Below are positions 46,889-52,056 of a DNA stretch of 52,056 nt, one piece after another (within the stretch, counting starts at the first letter, position 1; each line of letters starts with the position of its first letter). Source of the stretch: Thermoflexales bacterium. Its GTDB lineage: Bacteria > Chloroflexota > Anaerolineae > B4-G1 > DUEL01. The position numbers were made by a program, and so were the translations under genes. Under the pieces are notes generated by a model. It saw only the letters and a program-made list of their open reading frames with translations. It was not told the DNA's origin and searched no databases. The stretch spans positions 1 to 52,056 of the forward strand of contig JACIWQ010000008.1 of NCBI GenBank assembly GCA_014360895.1, read 5' to 3'.

Positions 46889-47818
46889 CTACTCCAGCAC
46901 GGCTCCGATAAAATTGCGTCGGCCTCTGAGAAAAGCCTCTATCGGCAGCGGGTTCTTCCCCGCCATCTGCACGTCCAGCAGTTGCAGTGCCCCCTGGCCG
47001 GTGACGACGGCGGCCCCCTCCCCCAGCGGGACGACCGTTCCCGGCGGCTCCGGCCCGGACCAGTCGGGGAGGGGGGCGGCCCGCAGGACCTTCACCATCT
47101 GCCCTTCCCAGAAAGTGAACGCCCCCGGCCACGGGGTCACCGCCCGAACCTGTCGCTCCAGGTCCACTGCCGGACGGGTCCAATCCAGCCGCCCGTCCGC
47201 CTTCTTCAGCGGGCGACAGTAGGTGACGCCCTCTTCCGGTTGGGGGGCCGGCCGGACCTCTCCGGCCAGATAGCTGGGCAGCACCTCCATCAGCAACTCC
47301 GCCGCCACGCGGGCCAGCCGTTCGGTGAGGCTTCCGGCGGTGTCGTCGGGCCGGATGGGCTCCTCCCGCCGGGCCAGGATGGGCCCTGTATCCACCCCTT
47401 CGTCCATCTGCATCAGCGTGACCCCGGTGACGGCATCTCCGGCCAGGATGGCGGCGGCGATGGGCGCGGCGCCCCGCCAGCGGGGAAGGAGCGAAGCGTG
47501 CAGGTTCAGGCAACCGTGGGGCGGAAGGGAGAGGAGTTCCGGGGGGAGAATCTGCCCGAAGGCCGCAACGACGATGACGTCCGGCGCCCAGGCGCGCAGA
47601 TGCTCCAGCGCGTCCGGCCGGGAGACCTTTTCGGGCTGGAAGACGGGCAGGCCCAACCGCTCCGCCGTCACCTTGACCGGCGGGGGGCGGAGGCGGGACC
47701 CTCGCCCGGCGGGCCGGTCCGGCTGGGTGACCACCCCGACGACGGGATACGCCCCGGCCAGCGCCTCCAGCGCGGGGACGGCAAACGACGGGCTCCCCAT
47801 AAAGACCACGCGCGGCAT
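46889..47818 (-). CDS. fmt: Methionyl-tRNA formyltransferase
   Basis: The 309-residue protein has RVVFMGSPSFAVPALEAL, the SRLRPPPVK loop, the formyl-THF site CLNLHASLLPRWRGAAPI with catalytic Asn, His and later Asp in GVTLMQMDEGVDTGPIL, and the OB-like C-terminal domain (VTYCRPLKKADGRLDW ... WPGAFTFWEG). It formylates Met-tRNAi for initiation. It starts 2 bp after the FAD-subunit gene and is transcribed with it; the common partner def is not here. Confidence 0.96.
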   Translation of the reverse strand: MPRVVFMGSPSFAVPALEALAGAYPVVGVVTQPDRPAGRGSRLRPPPVKVTAERLGLPVFQPEKVSRPDALEHLRAWAPDVIVVAAFGQILPPELLSLPPHGCLNLHASLLPRWRGAAPIAAAILAGDAVTGVTLMQMDEGVDTGPILARREEPIRPDDTAGSLTERLARVAAELLMEVLPSYLAGEVRPAPQPEEGVTYCRPLKKADGRLDWTRPAVDLERQVRAVTPWPGAFTFWEGQMVKVLRAAPLPDWSGPEPPGTVVPLGEGAAVVTGQGALQLLDVQMAGKNPLPIEAFLRGRRNFIGAVLE

Positions 47819-47820
47819 CT

Positions 47821-48663
47821 CTACCTCGTATTGCGGGTTGCGAGTTCCAGTGCCCGCCGCGCCAGTACGCCGGCCATCGCCCGGCGGTACTCCGGGCTCC
47901 CGCGAAAGTCGCCGGGGGGATTCAGGGGAAGGGCGGCCCGGTCGGCGGCCTCCTGGACGTTCTCCGGGGTCAGCGGACGGCCGCGCAGGAACTCCTCCGC
48001 GTCCCGAGCGCGCAGGGGATGACGGGCCACGCCGCCCAGGGCCAGCCGGACCTCCCGGCAGATTCCGCCGTCCACCTCCACCTGCGCCGCCACGCAGACG
48101 ATGGGCCGGTCCCGGGGCGTGCGGCCCACGTGGGCAAACCCCATCCGACAGGGCGAAGAAGGGGACGGGATGAACAGTTCCGTAATGAGCGCCCCCTGCC
48201 GCAGAAGGTCGTCCCGGCCCTCTATGAATCCCTCCAGCGGGATGTACGAGGGTTCCGGCTGGTACACCGTCAGGCGGGCATCCAGAGCCAGGAGGAGGAC
48301 CAGGAGCGGGTTCTCCGGGCCGCCCGCCGCAATCGTCCCGCCGACCGTCGCCTGACCGCGCAGGTTGCGAGAGGCGGTCAGCCGGAGGGCCGGGCCCATC
48401 TGACCGCCGGTCCGGTCCGCCAGCAGGGGGGATTCCAGAAGGTGCTGCAGGGTGGTGGTGGCACCAATGCGGATTCCGCCCTCCACGGCCCGGATGTAGG
48501 TGAGGCCCAGTCGGCTCAGGTCCACCACCTCCTCCACGGCCGGGTCGCGGGTGGGGAGCAACACCGTCCCCCCGCCCAGCGGCACCACGGCGGGGGGCCG
48601 GATCAGCTGGATGGCTTCGTCCAAGCTTTCCGGACGGTGATAGACGCGCAGGTTCGGAAGCAT
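47821..48663 (-). CDS. FAD-binding subunit of a molybdenum hydroxylase (CoxM/XdhB type)
   Basis: The 280-residue protein has the FAD_binding_5 core: VYHRPESLDEAIQLI, VVPLGGGTVLLPT for the pyrophosphate loop, IRIGATTTLQHLLES, and NLRGQATVGGTIAAGGPENP for the second FAD contact, followed by the CO-dehydrogenase-flavoprotein C-terminal domain (VRLALGGVARHPLRARDAEE). It passes electrons from [2Fe-2S] centres to NAD or quinone. The partner large subunits in this window are 33 kb or more away. GGAGG precedes the ATG at 48663. It is the first gene of an unexpected two-gene unit with fmt. Confidence 0.87.
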   Translation of the reverse strand: MLPNLRVYHRPESLDEAIQLIRPPAVVPLGGGTVLLPTRDPAVEEVVDLSRLGLTYIRAVEGGIRIGATTTLQHLLESPLLADRTGGQMGPALRLTASRNLRGQATVGGTIAAGGPENPLLVLLLALDARLTVYQPEPSYIPLEGFIEGRDDLLRQGALITELFIPSPSSPCRMGFAHVGRTPRDRPIVCVAAQVEVDGGICREVRLALGGVARHPLRARDAEEFLRGRPLTPENVQEAADRAALPLNPPGDFRGSPEYRRAMAGVLARRALELATRNTR

Positions 48664-48778
48664 GGGGGGTCCTCCGATGGTGCTATTCACGTAGCGCAGG
48701 CTGTTTGCCGGCAACCGAACCGGCCGGGCGGCCGGCGCTACGGTTATTTTACCACAAAGGGCCCAAAGGACACACCCG

Positions 48779-50701
48779 TCACGGCCACGAAAACTCTCCC
48801 AGGTCCGCCATGTCCTCTCCGGTTTCCAGCTGCCGACGCTCCCCGGTCGCCGGGTCGTAGAGCAGAGCATAGAGATGATAGGTCCCTGGCGGCAGGTCCG
48901 GCGGGATGAGCAGTTCGTACCGGTTGGGCAGCACCTCTCCCGCCGGGAGCCGGGCCAGCGGCCAGTATTCGTTCAGGACCGGCCGGTCCTGCTGGGTGAC
49001 CGGACGCTCTCCCCGCCGCGCCGTCAGATGGACGGAGCCGGTGAGCGGTGGGCCGCTCTGCGGGGCCAACAGTTCCCAGAACAGATAGACCGGGACCAGG
49101 CGCTCCTCCCGATGGACCGCGACGCCCCGCAGGGCAATGCCGCCCTCAAAGACGGCGTCCAGTGCCTGCTCCGGCTCCAGAGGCCGGAAACGGGCCTCCT
49201 CCGGCAGCGCGTAGGCATACAGTCGCACCTCTCGCGTGTACAGCATCTCCACCCGGTACCCGCCGGCCTCCTCCAGCGTCCCCAGGATGACGCCGCCGGG
49301 GTCCACGGCGTCGTCCTGATAGAGGAGCAGCCAGTACCGACCGCCGTCAGGGGGACGGTGGGTCTCCAAAAGGCGCGCCCCCTCCTCCGGCCGCGTCCGC
49401 CGGCCGATCTCCGGCCCGGAGGTGAAGGGGACGGCCGTCCGATAGACCCGCAGGACCTGGATGCCGTGCGCCGCCACCGTCAGCCCCCGGTCCCCCTCCC
49501 GGGCGCGGGTGTTCAGCAGGGCCACCGCCTGGCGGAAATCGGGGTACCAGACGGTGCGCGAGGCCGCCAGCATGGTCGCCGTGGAGCGGGCCCCCCAGAG
49601 CAGGGCGACCGCCGCGATCCCCCCGCCCAGCACCAGGCCCGCGTACCGCCCCGCGCGCCCCGCCCGATGGGTTTCGCCGACCAGGGCAACCGTCCCCAGT
49701 ACGATCAGCGGGAGCGCCCAGAAGAGGTAGCGGGGTCCGTGGACGGGGCGAATCTGCCAGAAGGCGAACAGTCCCCCGCCTCCCAGAAGCAGCGAAGCCG
49801 CGCCGACCCGGCCCGGAAAGGAGCGAAACGCGGCCACCAGCCACCCCAGCACGCCGACCGCCAGCCACCCGTACCCCCAACCCGAAGGGAGGGCGCGGGC
49901 CAGGGGCGCCAACCAGTCCCGGGCCGTCAGCACATCCGGCCCCAGCTCGTTCAGGAAGACGGCGGGGGTCGGAGGAGAGATGGTGGCGAAACTGCCGAAA
50001 CCAACAGTCACCGGCAGCGCCCAGAGGCCCCACAGGGCTGCCGGTACGAAGGGGGTCGCCATCCACAGCGCGCTCTGCCAGCGCCCGGCCCGCCGCCGGA
50101 CGCGGGAGGGGAAGGCCATCAGTCCGGCCGCCGCCAGCGGGAAAAAGGAGAAATAGTGGGTCAGCAATGCGGCCGCTCCGGCCACCCCCCACAGCCAGAG
50201 GCGGTCTGAGAGCAACCCCAGAAGGGCCAGGAGGAGCCAGAATCCCCAGAGGGTGTACATCCGGGTGTCCCGCGCGTACGCCAGGAGCGTCGGATGGAAG
50301 GCCAGGAGGAAGGGGGCCAGCCAGCCCAGAAGCCATCCCGGACCGCGCCGTCCCCCGATGTGGCAGCTCAGCGGGGGGAGCGTCGCCAGCATCAACAGGG
50401 CCGCCGCCACGCTGGGGAAGCGCAACAGGGTCTCCAGCGCCCCCTCCAGCTCCAGGCCCGGCGCGTAGGGCCGTGCGCCGGCCGCCCACGCCCACCCTTT
50501 CAGCAGAAGGAGGTAGAGGGGGGGATACGGTTGGGCCGTGCGGAGAGTCCGCAGGACCTCGCCGGGAGAGAAATTCAGCGCCAGGTCGGCGTTGAAGATT
50601 TCGTCGTACCAGAAACTGGCCGCGCCCAGGCCCCGGAGGGCCACCGCCCAGAAAGCCATGAGCGCCGCGCAGGACAGGAAAAGGCGAAATTCACGCTTCA
50701 C
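48779..50701 (-). CDS. GT39/ArnT-like membrane glycosyltransferase with C-terminal soluble domain
   Basis: The 640-residue protein has about 11 membrane helices in the first 400 residues. The GT-C signature is in the first outer loop (LGAASFWYDEIFNADLAL with the acidic pair DE) and PYPPLYLLLLKGW follows, as in polyprenyl-phosphate-sugar-dependent transferases. Residues 420-640 form a soluble, beta-rich outer domain (PGTYHLYALLYDPATGERRQ). The GTG start and first codons MKRE lie in the 7-bp repeat, and no ribosome site is visible; since the first helix begins at residue 6, no later start is likely. The sugar and acceptor are unknown. It follows galK on the same strand. Confidence 0.8.
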   Translation of the reverse strand: MKREFRLFLSCAALMAFWAVALRGLGAASFWYDEIFNADLALNFSPGEVLRTLRTAQPYPPLYLLLLKGWAWAAGARPYAPGLELEGALETLLRFPSVAAALLMLATLPPLSCHIGGRRGPGWLLGWLAPFLLAFHPTLLAYARDTRMYTLWGFWLLLALLGLLSDRLWLWGVAGAAALLTHYFSFFPLAAAGLMAFPSRVRRRAGRWQSALWMATPFVPAALWGLWALPVTVGFGSFATISPPTPAVFLNELGPDVLTARDWLAPLARALPSGWGYGWLAVGVLGWLVAAFRSFPGRVGAASLLLGGGGLFAFWQIRPVHGPRYLFWALPLIVLGTVALVGETHRAGRAGRYAGLVLGGGIAAVALLWGARSTATMLAASRTVWYPDFRQAVALLNTRAREGDRGLTVAAHGIQVLRVYRTAVPFTSGPEIGRRTRPEEGARLLETHRPPDGGRYWLLLYQDDAVDPGGVILGTLEEAGGYRVEMLYTREVRLYAYALPEEARFRPLEPEQALDAVFEGGIALRGVAVHREERLVPVYLFWELLAPQSGPPLTGSVHLTARRGERPVTQQDRPVLNEYWPLARLPAGEVLPNRYELLIPPDLPPGTYHLYALLYDPATGERRQLETGEDMADLGEFSWP

Positions 50702-50757
50702 GTTTCACGCTTCACGCTTCACGTTTCACTTTTCACGTTTCACTCTTCACTCTTCAC
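50690..50757 (-). repeat. 7-bp repeat run (GYGTGAA / AAGTGAA) spanning galK end and GT39 start
   Basis: On the + strand the units are TTCACGC, TTCACGT, TTCACGC, TTCACGC, TTCACGT, TTCACTT, TTCACGT, TTCACTC, TTCACTC (63 bp) and a partial TTCAC. On the minus strand this is the same GCGTGAA/ACGTGAA unit as at 5356-5418. The last codons and the stop of galK and the GTG start of the glycosyltransferase are inside the run. Confidence 0.95.
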
Positions 50758-51903
50758 CACCCGCGCCCCCTCAGACGCCCGGCAGACGATGACGGGCGGC
50801 CGGCGACCGAAGCGCGCCTGATAGACCCGTTCCAGATGGCGGGCGAGGTCGTCCACCGCCGCCTCGGCAACCAGTGCGACGATGCAGCCGCCGAAACCGG
50901 CGCCGGTGAGGCGGGCGCCCCAGCAGCCCGGCACCTCCCAGGCCGCCTCCGCCAGGCAATCCAGTTCCGGCGAACTGACCTCGTAATCGTCCCGCAGGCT
51001 GATGTGGGAGCGCTTCATCGCCGCGCCGACCGTCTCCAAATCCCCGGCCCGAAAAGCCGCGACGGCTTCCAGCACCCGCGCGTTGGAGTGGACGACGTGG
51101 CGGGCCCGTTTCCGGAGGACGGGCGGCAGATGGTGGCCCCAGCGCTCCAGGTCCTGAGGCGAGACGTCCCGCAGCGCGCGGATGCCCGGGAGGAATCCGG
51201 CCAGGATCCGGACCGCCTCTTCGCACTCCTGGCGGCGGCGGTTGTACTCCGAGGCCGCCAGTTCCCTCCGCACCAGCGTGTCGGCCACCACAATGGCGAC
51301 GCCAGGCGGGATGGGCACCCGCTCCACCTCCAGCGTCCGGCAATCCAGCAGAATGGCATGCCCCTCCTGCCCCCAAACGGATGCCATCTGGTCCATCACC
51401 CCGCAGCGGACGCCCACGTACTCGTTCTCCGCCCGCTGGCAGAGGAGGGCCAGTTCGGTCCGCTCCACCGCCAGGTCGGAGAGGACCTTCCAGGTCCAGG
51501 CGAAGGCGACCTCCACGGCCGCCGACGAGGAGAGGCCAGCGCCGATGGGCACGTCCGAGGTCAAGGCCGCCTCCATACCGGAGAGGGAGCCGAACCGTTC
51601 CCCCAGCGCCCATGCCACCCCGCGCGGGTAATCGGCCCAGTCCCCCTGGCGGGGCGGGACGGCATCCAGAGGGAACGTCGCCTCACCGCCCATATCCAGC
51701 GCGACGACGCGGGCGGTCCGGCCGGGGAGAGGGGAGGCGGCCACCCATGCGGCCCGGTCCACCGCCACCGGGAGGACGAAGCCCTCATTGTAGTCAGTAT
51801 GTTCTCCCAGAAGATTTACCCGTCCCGGCGCGCGCACCACCAGGGAGGGCACGCGGCCAAAGCGGGCCCGGAAGCCCTCTATCACCCGGAGATGGTCGTT
51901 CAT
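50740..51903 (-). CDS. galK: Galactokinase
   Basis: The 387-residue GHMP kinase has the galactokinase signature APGRVNLLGEHTDYNEGFVL, the ATP loop DVPIGAGLSSSAAVEVAF, VGVRCGVMDQMASVWG with the catalytic Asp, and motif 3 RLTGAGFGGCIVALV. It makes galactose-1-phosphate for the Leloir pathway. galT, galE and galM are not in the window. The final residues VVKSEE and the stop codon come from the 7-bp repeat, so the C-terminus has been altered or extended by it. The start at 51903 precedes NDHLRVIEGF. Confidence 0.95.
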   Translation of the reverse strand: MNDHLRVIEGFRARFGRVPSLVVRAPGRVNLLGEHTDYNEGFVLPVAVDRAAWVAASPLPGRTARVVALDMGGEATFPLDAVPPRQGDWADYPRGVAWALGERFGSLSGMEAALTSDVPIGAGLSSSAAVEVAFAWTWKVLSDLAVERTELALLCQRAENEYVGVRCGVMDQMASVWGQEGHAILLDCRTLEVERVPIPPGVAIVVADTLVRRELAASEYNRRRQECEEAVRILAGFLPGIRALRDVSPQDLERWGHHLPPVLRKRARHVVHSNARVLEAVAAFRAGDLETVGAAMKRSHISLRDDYEVSSPELDCLAEAAWEVPGCWGARLTGAGFGGCIVALVAEAAVDDLARHLERVYQARFGRRPPVIVCRASEGARVVKSEE

Positions 51904-52056
51904 CGGGCAACCTCTCTGAGCTTGGTCTCCGAAAATTTCTGAGAAGGGGTTAGGGGAGGTATTGCAACTTGAAAAATTAATCCGGCAATCTGCCGTTTTT
52001 TCCCCCTCACCCCTCCCCCGACCCTTCGGGCCACCCCCTCCCCTCTCCCGACCGAA
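51904..52056. other. Non-coding end of window with C-rich repeat
   Basis: Nothing coding is seen. CGGCAATCTGCCG (51991-52003) followed by six T is a short terminator-like hairpin, then comes a C-rich stretch with CCTTCGGG that resembles half of the palindrome at 26393-26435. The galK promoter was not identified. Confidence 0.5.

Noticed and set aside
50690-50757. CRISPR array or regular spacer structure
   Set aside because: The units are 7 bp with no spacers; no cas gene is present anywhere in the window.
51991-52009. Rho-independent terminator on the + strand
   Set aside because: The hairpin has a T-run, but no + strand gene leads into it; the region upstream is antisense to galK. Kept only as a note in the end-of-window entry.

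Overview
The window is GC-rich bacterial chromosome, most plausibly from a member of the Chloroflexota (Anaerolineae- or Thermoflexia-like). This rests on protein style and gene pairings: ruvX-mltG behind a baseplate-J-like gene, an orphan seven-TM histidine kinase, a bifunctional FBP aldolase/phosphatase of the thermophile/archaeal type, scattered molybdenum hydroxylase genes, and an ADP-forming acyl-CoA ligase with a DRTGG partner. It could not be tested by similarity search. No phage, insertion sequence or CRISPR array is visible.

Layout. 1-8.1 kb (+): the end of a baseplate-J-like gene, ruvX, a clipped DUF2283 reading frame, mltG, an amine/sarcosine-oxidase-like flavoprotein, a 180-bp repeat element, FBP aldolase/phosphatase, a DNA-methylase stump and a molybdenum hydroxylase large subunit. 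8.1-14.4 kb (+): a TPR protein, trmD, tRNA-Met on the other strand, and a one-chain [2Fe-2S]/molybdopterin oxidoreductase with a consensus promoter. 14.5-19.3 kb (-): a small complex I cluster, nuoB-nuoCD-nuoI, interrupted by a probable toxin-antitoxin pair, a secreted hypothetical protein and gene remnants. 19.4-25.1 kb (+): hypE, tRNA-Thr, a ResB-like membrane protein, dnaN, a TPR remnant, a LysM protein and a small membrane protein. 25.1-27.8 kb: a receiver-MinD/CpaE-like fusion (-), then tRNA-Ser, tRNA-Ser, tRNA-Arg and tmRNA behind one promoter (+), and a THEP1-like NTPase.

27.85-31.1 kb (-): an apparent operon of GNAT protein, acyl carrier protein, YacP-like NYN nuclease and a large beta-rich protein. 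31.3-34.4 kb: a CAP-domain exoprotein from a probably leaderless mRNA (+) and a histidine kinase (-). 34.4-39.6 kb (+): a coiled-coil protein, selB, then resB, a Nudix hydrolase and ccsA (System II cytochrome c assembly). 39.7-46.8 kb (+): an M28 peptidase, ADP-forming acyl-CoA ligase, its BioD/DRTGG partner, an M20 peptidase and an MFS transporter. 46.9-51.9 kb (-): the FAD subunit of a molybdenum hydroxylase followed by fmt, a GT39-like membrane glycosyltransferase and galK.

The most unusual feature is between the genes. Six intergenic spots carry runs of 7-bp units of different sequence; in two of them the unit itself supplies the start or stop codon of the flanking gene. A second family of 8-9-bp-periodic palindromes fills other gaps, and a GTGCCAGGC hairpin recurs four times, mostly where genes converge. 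DUF2283 occurs three times, once intact beside a likely toxin and twice truncated. The sigma-70-type promoters are near consensus with 16-17 bp spacers.
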